From: Bromus sterilis
Taxonomy: Eukaryota; Streptophyta; Magnoliopsida; Poales; Poaceae
NCBI GenBank assembly: GCA_950022295.1
Contig: OX465595.1
Span: 429,964,270 to 430,028,269 of the forward strand
Direction of reading: 5' to 3'
DNA: 64,000 nt
Below the pieces are notes generated by a model. That model was not told the DNA's origin. It ran no database searches and saw only the letters and a list, made by a program, of their open reading frames with translations. How positions within the stretch are numbered: position 1 is the stretch's first letter; each line of letters starts with the position of its first letter. Below, piece after piece: positions 54,552 to 64,000 of the stretch. Both the position numbers and the translations under genes were made by a program.

Positions 54552-57505
54552 ATTCCTGCTCGTCCTCGAGTAGGTAAATGATAACAAGCATAATTTCTGT
54601 GCTGACATGCCACACAACAATAAAAGGACTTTTAAGAAAAGCAATCAAAGCATGCAATTCAATTCAAGTCTTAACAAGCAAGAGTCTATATTAGCATTGA
54701 CACAAGCAACAAAAGAACAAAAGGTGCTAGAGCTCTCGCTGTCCGTGACTCGAATGTCTCCAGATGGTGTTTGCGTGCAAGCAAGGGATAGGGAAATACG
54801 AGAGAAAAAATAAGGTTGTTGAGAACAACTATCTACTAAAGTTTCACACTTGGTCTCCTTTGGATTCTTATTTGGACTCGTCCCCAGACCACTAGCCAGG
54901 TACAAGTCAAACCGATCCACTCCCTTTAGATATTTTGAGCACTCATGCAATGGATGAGCGTGAGCAAGAAAGTTGACACCTAAAAGGAGAAACAGAAAGA
55001 AGGTGGAGGAGGAAGACAAAAAGGTGTGAAAGGCTCACATCAATGAGGACAATCATAGGCGAGAGAAGGCCATATGATAGATATGATGTGAGGAGTAGGG
55101 ATTGCCATACAACGGATGCACATGTGAGCTAAAAGCTCTCCAAGGGAACTAGTGGGGGTGCATCTAACTTGCTTGCTCAAGAAGACCTAGAGCTCGTTTG
55201 AGGAGGCTCATCATTGGAATATACAAGCCAAGTTTTATAGTGTGAAGGGTCCCCACATAGCTATATGCATGAATGATGATCTCTATGGAGTACAAGGGAT
55301 AGGAGATGAAGTAGTAGTGTGGATCTCTCAAAAGGAATAGTAGTATGCCCCCTTCTCTCTTTTTATTTTTATTTTCTCTTTTTCTCTTTTTTTTATTTTT
55401 TTGGTGGCCTCAATGGCTCTTTCTATTTAACTCTCATTTGTCCTCTTTGGGATCTTTTGATTTTGTCCTCTTTGGGATCTTTTCCTCACTTTAGGGTCAA
55501 TACTCTATATTTTACAAGAATATAGGAGATCTTTCACACTTTACAAAGGTACTCACATAAATAAAATGTAACTATCATGATGCAAATGTATGCTTCTGCC
55601 AGGATAGCAGGATATGCAATGATACTAGCGCGTCATGTAGCAATGAGTAGGGCAAGGCCCAACTAGCATGCGGCTCATCGATCAAGCAAGTAGCATGTAT
55701 GACATGAAGATCAAGTCATGAGAAGGTGGATGTTGCATGGCAATGTATCTCGGAAAGGCTATGGAAATGCCTTGTAGGTAGGTATGGTGGTTGTTTTGAG
55801 GAAAGATATAAGGAGGATTATGATGACAGAGCGTATCGTGCCAAGGGTTTGGATGCACCGGCGAAGTATGCGCCAACTCTCGAGGTGAGAAAGGGCAATG
55901 CACGGTACCGAAGAGGCTAGAAAAAATATAGGTGGGTGGAAGTGTCAACTTTCGAATACTCACATTAGTTCGAAGAACTCATGCACTTATTATCGGTAAC
56001 TCTCAATCTAATCAGGAGGTTCACAAAGAGACAGGTACCCCGAGGAGGAGTGTATGGGGGTTTGGTTATCCTTGCGCATCCTCGACTCATGGTACGTGAG
56101 TGTACTCTAATATTCGAACCCTCCAGAGGTTAGTGATCCATCTAGTAGCTAGAGTTCTCAACAGGGGTTTTTGGTTTTCGAAAAACACACGGGTTGCCCA
56201 AAATACGGCATCTATCACTAATAGGCAAGAGCTCTTGACACCATAAGTTCAAACATTACTTTAGTCAATACCTCAAAACTATTGCAAGTTACTACTACAA
56301 AGAGAACAACAACTTTAACTACCTACTTTCAGTCAAGACACAGAACTCAGTGCAACAGGCAAACTCTCTAACAAGATAAAACATGCAACCTATAGAAAGT
56401 TCAACCTAAGACAAAAATAAAAGCTCTAGAAAAAAACTAAATCACTACAACTAAACAGAACAACAGGTAAGAAAAGAAAAAGAACAGCTCACAGCTAAAA
56501 GAATAAGCATGCAAATCCTATGAGGAGTTCTAGTTCAAGCGGAGCGTGAATCTCTCCCACAAAAAAGAGTAAGTTGGGGTCTAACTTGTTACTACAGCAA
56601 ACAAATCAAAATAAAACTAAAAACAAAACCTAAGAGCGAGACGCTCCAAGAATAGCACATAATGCATGAAGTGATAAAAATATAGTGCAACGAGAGACGA
56701 ACTGATAATTGTTGATGAAGAAGGGGATGCACGGGGGCATCCCCAAGCTTAGACGCTTGAGTCTCCTTGAATATTTATTGGTGGTGCACATGGGCATCCC
56801 AAGCTTGAGCGTTTGACCCTCCTGAATCTTATTTCATCATCCTCCATCGCGCACTTGAAAACTCCATTCATACATAACTCATTGTAGGCTGATTAGAGAG
56901 GTTAGTACCCTAATAAAATAATTTTACTCTACTGCAAATAAAGATTTCCAGGAAGAGCTACTGTTTCCCAAGATTGCCAAAAAAAATTCAAAGAAAAAGC
57001 AAGCTTAAGGTTTGCAAAAGTGAAGAGAGACAAAACGTGGCAGAATCTGTGAAAAATAGAACAGCAGATAGAAACGAATTTTTTAGGGGTACTTCTGCAA
57101 ATCAAATCAAAAAACTCAGAACATACGGAAGTTTCGTAATTGTATAGAGCACTCTGTGTAAAAAATTCAGCTCAAAAATATGAACTGGGATTTTCTCTGA
57201 TTTTTCTAGTCACGAGGACAGAATCTGTTTTATGGACAGCATGTCACAACTTTTACTTCCCTTGCCGTATGAGGCTAAACTTGGCACAAAGCTTGAAAAG
57301 TAAAGATACAATGATTTTGCTACAATAGAAAAATCATCAAGACCACTAAGAACAGAACAAAAGAAAAAAGAAAAACCTAAATTCGTTGCGGGCTACCTCC
57401 CGAATGCACTTCTTTAAAGCCATTAGCTAGGCTTAAAGATTATAGAAGATGCTCTCACAAGAATAAGAATTTTGAAGCAAAAGAGAGCATCAAGAAGCAA
57501 ATATG
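54552..57505 (-). other. non-coding 3' internal region of nested gypsy element
   Basis: Long spacer between the post-pol ORF and the polypurine tract, as in Athila-type elements. It contains a T-rich stretch at 55360-55400 and CGGGAGGTAGCCCGCAACG on the minus strand at 57402-57384. Short frames only. Confidence 0.6.
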
Positions 57506-57509
57506 AAAT

Positions 57510-58606
57510 TCATTTAAGCCTAACCCACTTCCTATGCATAGGCATATTGTAAGAAAATAAATCAAAGAAGCACAAAGTGACATGCGTAGGAAGGTAGAAC
57601 AAGAACAACTTCAAAACTTTCAACATGAAGAGAGGTGTTTTTGTAACATGGAAGTTTCTACAACCAAACTTTCCTCTCTCAAAGTAATTTTCAGTAGCAT
57701 CATGAACAACATCAAGAATATAACTATCATATAAATCATGTTGTTCATGACCTACAAGCACACGTGTATTGTTTTCAACACGGTTTTTAGGATGATAAGA
57801 TAGATGCAACCCATCACATTGAGCCTCGATAAGAGCAAAATTCTCGAGAATAGTTGGAGATTTCAAAAGGATAATAGGGAAATCAAGTGTGGGTGGAACA
57901 ACAATAATTTCATGCTTAACACAAGGAACTATAGCAAGTTCATCTTCGTAGGCATCATCCATAGTGGCATCATGGCCATCAACAAAGCAAGTATCAAAAT
58001 CATCAGAAAGGGAAGTATCAAGTGAGTCCTCGGAATCATAAGATTCCTCTTCATAGCAATCATTAGCCTCTTCTTGGGAAGCAAGCAATCTATTTTTAAA
58101 ATCCTCAATATAAGCATTGGAAGTATAATTCTCAAAGCAATAAGCAAGAACAGCAAAGTTTTCAGACTTGTGAATAGTATCGTAATACTTCAATCAAAGA
58201 AGCAATCATAAGCACCTTTAAAAGCAACAAACTCTTCAATCTTTTCAACATCAAAGTAATCATAAACACCTTTGGAATAAGAAGATAGGATCTCATTTTC
58301 ATTAAACTCACATTGGAAAGGAAGGTGTTTACACTCTATATTAGAGCAGCAAGTAAAATCATAAATGTGGCATAAACACTCAGCATAGCAATAAGAAGTT
58401 TGTATTTGGTCCCATAAGTGTTTCCCTTTCTCAGATAGGCGGTGCCGCGTGTAATGAGCATGCTCATCCAATGATTTTCCCTCAACCAAATCAGTTGGGT
58501 TTTTAGCGCGAGCACAAATTGATCGAAGACGAGCCAAGTGAAACATGTCCATCTTACCATATTTGGGTGGTTCAACACCCATGGTAAAGATAGCATCAGC
58601 AAGCAA
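57510..58606 (-). pseudogene. post-pol ORF of nested gypsy element, broken
   Basis: Two minus-strand frames abut at 58190-58193. The upstream one (58606-58190) has MFHLARLRSICARAKNPTDL and HYTRHRLSEKGKHLWDQIQ; the downstream one (58193-57510) continues with an acidic region (YEEESYDSEDSLD) and then hydrophobic and Phe-rich sequence. Its start codon would be TTG, so a stop (TGA) rather than a second gene separates them. Athila-type elements carry an extra ORF of unknown or envelope-like role at this place; I describe it only as post-pol ORF. Gag and pol are missing upstream of about 58680. Confidence 0.6.
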
Positions 58607-58683
58607 GGTAACAGGTATGTTTGGTATTTTTTATTAGGGACACAAAAGTAAAAACTGAAAGGTAAACTAACAAGACTAAAAAT

Positions 58684-59253
58684 AGAAGCTTTTACGGAGT
58701 TCCGCCGCCGCTCCATGGCGGAAACCTACAAAGAAGAAAAGGGCTCTCCGGCGGGCAGATTCCACCGAGGAGATCACCTCCCGGAAGGGGAGATCACCGC
58801 CATCGTCACGGGCATCATCGAGATCATCATCAACATCATCCCCAACATCAGCACCATATCCACCACCATCCAATCTCACCTCACAAGTTTATCTTGTGTT
58901 GTAATCCGTACTATCTATCCTCTCTACTCTATCGGTGTTGATTACTACTTTGTGGTGAATGCTATTGAGTTTTGTTGGAGAAATATCATTATGTCCAGAT
59001 TGTTTATCATATATTTATCACCTCTGATCATGATCTCTTTTATGTCTTGTGAGTAGTTACTTTAGTTCTTGAGGACATGGGAGAAGTCTAGTTGTTAGTA
59101 GTCATATGAGGTTGAAGTAATTTGTGTTGTTTGATATTTAAGTTGTGTTGTTATTTTCCTAGTGGTGTTGTGTGAGTCGAACACTCAACACTTCGCCTTA
59201 TTAAGGGGGATACATTGTGTATAAAGAATGCTTATGGTGGGTTGTCGGAGTGA
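58684..59253 (+). repeat. second copy of host LTR segment
   Basis: These 570 bp repeat 52346-52915 without any length change and with only a few substitutions (CAAAGAAG for CAGAGAAG, GTTGTCGG for GTTGCCGG), ending in the same AGTGA. The left junction falls in similar sequence (CTAAAAA, then AGAAGCTTTT). A simple nested insertion would not put host LTR here. Confidence 0.9.
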
Positions 59254-60875
59254 TGATGGCTTCTCTCCCCTCGTTGGTTACCCCAAGTGGAAGGTTTGAG
59301 ATGCAGTGCAGCAAAAAGTTTCCCTCGCTTGAAGATACCAAGGTTATCGAACCAGTAGGACTCAGGAGATACAAGTAGGTGGCAACGTCGCCAGAAATTG
59401 CTTCCTGACTAGGGTGTTGTCGTGGACCTGCACACAACAACAAATAACTGTGCTCCCAACGAGTACAGAGGAGTTGTCAATTCATCCGGCCTTGTCGTTT
59501 ACAAAGGATCAATGCAAGAGATAAATGGTGCAAAGGAAAGTAAAAGCTGAAAGTAAATTGAGGGTGTGAACAATAATGTGAAGATGGACCAGGGTCCCGT
59601 GATTTTCACTAGTGATGTCTCTCTCCCAAAAGACGATAAAAGTGCTAGCGAGCTAAACAAATCACAGTTGGGCAATTGACAGGATTATGAAGGCACCGCA
59701 ATGCTAACTATGCTGCAAAGAAATGAAGGGCTCAAAAGCAATGGGCATTACACCAAGGTAAGTAGACCGAAATCCATATGCATCTACTACGAATCATCCA
59801 CCTTGAGATATCTATCCAGAACATCTCGCTGGTATTAAGTTGAGAATCCCACCCAAAGTGTAAACTCAAAGCATAACTTTGCGTAAAGTAAACAATCCTT
59901 GCACCCGCAGGTACAAGCACCGTTGTTTTATCCCTAGTGGCAACAACACATCCCCTAGTCTCATGTTTCTGTCACTCAAGCTAGACATCAAGGGGCTGAA
60001 CCCACAATCGAGCATAACGCTCTCTCTTGGAGTTGCAAATAAAATACTTGGACAAAGCAAATACTGCAACGGAGAACATGCAAGAATTTACTCAAGAACA
60101 AAATATAAAAGAGAAGAACCAAATATATTACTCATCACAATCTGAACATAGTCTCATAATCCATCAGATCCCGACAAACTCAGCATAGCAACAGCAGAAA
60201 TTACATAGATGCCTCGATCATGTGAGGCAGCTCACGAGGACTCGAAATTGGAAGCACAAAAGGGGGAGAGATAGATCACGTTGCTACTGGTCACGGACCC
60301 ATGGTCCAAGGGAAACTACTCACGGTACATACGGGAGGCGTCCATGGCTATGGAGGGTCTCCCGGAGGGGGTAGCTTCTCTCGGCAGGGTGCCGGAGCAG
60401 CTTCTCCAGGCAGCCCCGATCTTGAAACGGCGGCGGCGGCGGAACAAAGGAGAGATCACGAAAGAGGATTCTGTATTAGGGGTTTCCACCCCGAGGGGTA
60501 AATATAGGCGAAGGGGGCGTCGAGGGGACCCACGAGGCAGTCAGGAGGGTCCCTGGCGCGGCCCAGGGTGGGGCCGCGCCACCTGCCCTCCTGGCTGCCT
60601 GGTGGTGGCCCCCCTTCCCTCTCTTGGTGATTCCGGAAGCTTCTGTTGCGCTGAGTTTTTATATATTTTTCCCAGAATTTTTGGAGCACTTTTAATGGCC
60701 GGAAAACCTGAAATACAAAAACAGCAGAAAACAGAAACTGGCAACTGGGTGCACTGAGTTAATAGGTTAGTCCAAATAGGTTCAAAAGTGTATGAAAGTT
60801 CAAGCAAAACATGGCAAAGTCACACAAAACATGCATGGAGCAAGCAGAAATTATAGATACGTTTGGGACGTATCA
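59254..60875 (-). mobile_element. right LTR of nested gypsy family, minus strand
   Basis: 1622 bp, nearly identical to 52916-54536. Flanked by AGTGA on both sides (59249-59253 and 60876-60880), like a solo LTR with its own target duplication. There is no primer-binding site to its left, so it is not the 5' LTR of the left copy in a simple sense. Confidence 0.85.
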
Positions 60876-61414
60876 AGTGACAGAAACCTGAACCCTAGTT
60901 TGCACACTTTTGCACAAGGGAATAATGGATCCTTGATCTTATTGCTGTGGTTAGGCTTTGCCTTAATTTCTATCTTGTATTTGCGGATACTTGCAAGATG
61001 TTTAATCATAAGAGTGCACTTATCTTGGTCTAGAAGGTGCGCTAGCATAGATCCACCCACTCAACACTTATCAGCACAACATTTGTTATCGATACGGAGT
61101 ATGGCGAAAACACGTGACTACCTCTCCATGTGTCCTCAAGAACGCTTTAGTATTTATAAGTTCAGTTGCCAGGCTTATCCTTTGCTCAATAGGATTAGGC
61201 CACTTGCTGCTCTTCAGTGCTATTTACCTTGCTTACTTTTATCTTATTGTTGCTTATATCAAAAACCCCTAAAAAGCTATCTTTCAGTGCTTGCAGTTAT
61301 TCCTTGTCCAAAACACCTATCAATACCTTTCGCTCCTCGTTGGGTTCGACACTCTTACTTATCGAAAACGCTGCAAGAGATCCCTTACGTTGAGGATCCT
61401 CAAGTAACGTATTC

Positions 61415-61433
61415 TAGCGTCGTTGCCGGGGAG
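61415..61433 (+). other. primer-binding site of host gypsy element
   Basis: TAGCGTCGTTGCCGGGGAG, 12 bp after the LTR end; close to the TGGCGCCGTTGCCGGGGA form used by many Triticeae gypsy elements, with two changes. Confidence 0.65.
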
Positions 61434-61514
61434 CATAGCGCTATTGGTAAGTGAAGCTGGTAAGGAAATTTTTATATTGTTGTTTTTATTTTGCTGTTGC
61501 TGCTCTTTGTTCGT

Positions 61515-63798
61515 ATGGACAACCTAGCTATTGGATCGTTGCTTACGGGGAAACACCCCACATCTGTGGTGGTTGTTCCTCCCCTACAGAAATTGTGCCT
61601 TATAAAATACCTGCTGGTATTATCGATTGTGTTTTGGCTAATCGTTATGCAGGAGACAGACATCCGAGTGAACATTTTCTATATTTATCACAACTATGTT
61701 CACTATTTAAGCTTGCAGGTTTATCAATGGAGTTTTTCATGAAGAAATTGTTCTCCGTATCGCTTATAGATAAAGCTTCAGATTGGTATAAGCTTCTTGA
61801 TAACTCTCATTTGCTTGACTCGCAAGAGCTTATGTCTCTCTTTTATACCAAGTTTTATCCTCTTCATGAAATTCATCGAGACAGAAACTATATCTATAAC
61901 TTTAGGTCTCGTGACGGAGAAAGCATCGCTCAAGCTTGGGGGAGATTGAAATCTCTAATGCTCAAATGTCCTATTTATGAGCTTCCAAGAAAACTATACT
62001 TAAAAAAAATTATGCTAGACTTTCTCGTCAGGATAAGGAGATGTTGGATGCCTCCTCTAGTGGGGTATTTCAGACGAAAAGCGTTGAAGAAAGATGGGAT
62101 CTCCTTGAAAGGATCCATAAGAATACCGAAGATTGGGAAATAGATAAAGGTATTGAATCCACTATAAATTATGAGCATGATTATATAAAGAGCTATGTGA
62201 AAAATGATTACTTTAATACCTTTTGCTCTAAGACTGCTCTTGATTCCCATCTGATGATTGATTTTTGTAAGGACTTTGCCTCTCATATTGACTCTTCTAA
62301 GAAGAAGAAGGATCAGCATCATAAACCCTTCAAAGAATTACCTATTGATATTCATGTTGCTGACCCTATTTTACCTGCAGTTATATATGAAAAGCCCCCT
62401 TTTCCCGTAAGAATAAGGGAGCACTCTTTTGTGACAGGCATAATGAATAAGAGTGAGAGAAGAATTGATGATCCTGAGGACCAGATCAAGGTCGATCCTC
62501 GAGTTGCATTGGTTAAGGATCTTGTTACTAATGATGCTTTAGATTCCAATATAAATTTGTGTGTTGTTTCCACTAACCTTGTCACAGCCAAGAATAAAGG
62601 CCCAATTTCAGGTACCCCAGTAGGATCTGTTAAAATAGGAGATCACAATTATTATGGATTATGTGATTTGGGATCGAGTGCTAGTGCTATCCCGTATTCA
62701 CTTTATCAAGACATCATGAGTGAGATTTCACCTTGTGAACTTGAAGAAGTTGATGTTACTATTCATCTTGCAAACCGAGCAACTATCTCTCCTATCGGAA
62801 TTGTGAGAGACGTTGAAGTATTATGCGGAAAGGTAAAATATCCTACCGACTTTCTAGTACATGGTTCAGTAAGGGATAATTTTTGTCCTATTATTTTCGG
62901 TAGATCTTTTCTCAGAACTTGTGGAGCTATAATAGATTGCAAGAAAGGTAAAGTTTCTGTTGAATTCAATGGTGAGCCCTATGAATTTAACTTTTCTAAG
63001 TTCTCTAAGCAGCCTCGTGGTACTGATTTTCCTATTAACGATAAGATTATTGAAGATATTGCTTCCATTGCTATTCCTCATAATGATCCTTTGCAACAAT
63101 ATATGGAGGACCACGAGAATGATTTGCATATGCAGGAGAGAAATGAGCTGGACGACATATTCTTGAGACAACCTGCTATCCTAAAGCACAACCTTCCAGT
63201 TGATCCTTTGGGAATTTTATCGAAACCAAAAGAAGATCCAGTGTTTGATCTTAAACCTCTTCCCGATACGCTCAAATATGCTTATTTAGATGAAAAGAAA
63301 GTATATCTTGTTATTATCAATTCTAACCTTTCAGGGTATGAAGAAGAGCGACTATTGGAAGTACTTCGCAAACATCGAGGTGCAATTGGCTATACCCTTG
63401 ATGACCTTAAGGGGATTAGTCCGTCTATTTTTTAACATACCATCAACCTTGAGCCTGATGCTAAACCAGTTGTTGATCATCAACGACGGTTGAATCCGAA
63501 GATGATGGATGTTGTAAGGACTGAGATTCTCAAGCTTCTAGACGCAGGTATTATCTACCCTATAGCTGATAGTAAGTGGGTAAGCCCGGTTCATTGTGTT
63601 CCAAAGAAAGGAGGAACAACTGTGGTTCCTAATGATAAGAATGAACTAATACCTCAGAGAATTATTATTGGATATAGAATGTGTATTGATTATAGGAAGC
63701 TGAACAAGGCAACCAGGAAGGACCACTACCCGTTGTCGTTCATCGACCAAATGCTTGAAAGGTTATCCAAAAATACTCACTTTTCTTATCTTGACGGT
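61515..63798 (+). pseudogene. gag-pol of host gypsy element, 5' part
   Basis: From the ATG at 61515 one frame starts gag and then shifts (before about 61600) to the frame with the retrotransposon gag fold (HFLYLSQLCSLF, DKASDWYKLL), which runs to about 62030. Another shift leads to 62041-63435: a linker, then retropepsin with the active-site DLGSSAS (62665-62685) and GRSFL, then words typical before Athila-type RT (YAYLDEKKVYLVII, HRGAIGYTLDDLKGISP). A TAA at 63433 breaks the frame. The RT start follows in the same frame (AGIIYPIADSKWVSPVHCVP, MCIDYRKLNKAT) up to YLDG, where the LTR at 63799 interrupts. At least two shifts, one stop and one insertion. Confidence 0.8.
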
Positions 63799-64000
63799 TG
63801 ATACGTCCAAAACGTATCTATAATTTATGCTTGCTCCATGCCTCTTTTGTGTGATATTGCTATGATATTGATACACTTTCATACACTTTTGATCATATTT
63901 GGACTAACCTATTAACTCAGTGCACCCCAGTGCCAGTTCCTGTTTTCTGCTGTTTTTCTATTTCAGGTTTCCCCCATATTAAAAGTGCTCCAAAAAATCG
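63799..64000 (+). mobile_element. 5' part of another gypsy LTR, cut by window end
   Basis: TGATACGTCCAAAACGTATC after ACGGT, inserted into the RT. Same family as the nested LTRs at 52916 and 59254 but in plus orientation. Whether it is complete or solo cannot be seen. Confidence 0.8.

Larger units (their letters stand above)
51943..63798 (+). mobile_element. Athila-type gypsy retrotransposon, 5' part, nested insertion inside
   Basis: The 5' LTR runs 51943-52915 and resumes at 60881-61402; the two parts sum to 1495 bp, against 1494 bp for the solo LTR at 48364. A primer-binding site, gag, protease and the start of RT follow to 63798, where another LTR interrupts. The remainder lies outside the window. 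The lineage call rests on the retropepsin DLGSSAS form and the order of conserved words before RT. Frameshifts and a stop make it non-functional. Confidence 0.85.

Noticed and set aside
54607..55019. Possible genes in the spacer of the nested gypsy element
   Set aside because: Short frames in the non-coding region between post-pol ORF and polypurine tract; the minus frame with a hydrophobic start (55019-54645) has no recognisable family and no promoter.

Overview
The window looks like nuclear DNA of a Triticeae grass (wheat, Aegilops, barley or rye). It is mostly nested transposable elements of types common there: Athila-type Ty3/gypsy elements with TGATACGTCC termini, a CAACA-ended copia-like LTR, LINEs, a tRNA-derived SINE, Stowaway MITEs, Helitrons and a MULE. 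Set into this is a small tandem family of GC-rich, intronless secreted-protein genes. Species cannot be fixed from the sequence alone.

Layout. 1-3.0 kb holds LINE relics, one split by a SINE. 3.1-3.7 kb is a damaged phytocyanin (blue copper protein) gene on the minus strand. 3.7-5.7 kb is AT-rich. 5.96-14.9 kb is one LINE with a 12-bp target duplication, itself split by two solo LTRs (gypsy 8.5-10.1 kb, copia 12.6-13.3 kb). 14.9-17.2 kb is AT-rich and may be the rest of a Helitron that received the LINE. 17.7-46.6 kb carries five copies (g1-g5) of an ECA1/EC1-like prolamin-like gene at 17.9, 29.6, 32.6, 40.5 and 46.3 kb. Each has six cysteines in a fixed pattern, a signal peptide and the same roughly 100-bp promoter module ending in a TATATAAC box. 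Between them lie a putative small gene at 20.6 kb, a damaged MULE transposase at 22.6-24.5 kb, a LINE-type RNase H relic, GC-rich short retroposons, MITEs and Helitrons. 46.6-48.4 kb is featureless; 48.36-49.86 kb is a gypsy solo LTR. From 51.94 kb to the window end lies an Athila-type gypsy element whose 5' LTR is split at 52.9 kb by a second gypsy element in opposite orientation. The inner element has lost its gag-pol half and is joined to a repeat of the host LTR plus a second inner LTR. At 63.8 kb another LTR interrupts the host RT.

The five ECA1-like genes are the only clearly intact coding set. Their flanks are paralogous too: about 2.5 kb around g2 matches g4, the 240 bp starting 650 bp upstream of g3 matches the region upstream of g5, and the 400 bp nearest g3 matches g4. 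This lets insertions be read against empty sites in a sister copy, which gives strong support for a 2.6-kb Helitron at 43.2-45.8 kb carrying nine 194-bp tandem repeats. ECA1/EC1 proteins are known as secreted, cysteine-rich proteins of gametes and cultured microspores; expression of these copies is inference.

The strongest observations are the conserved promoter block and mosaic history of the gene array, the Helitron with its repeat array, a short retroposon sharing its 3' hairpin with the LINE, and the recombinant LTR structure at 52-61 kb. Functions come from motif recognition by eye; no database search was run.
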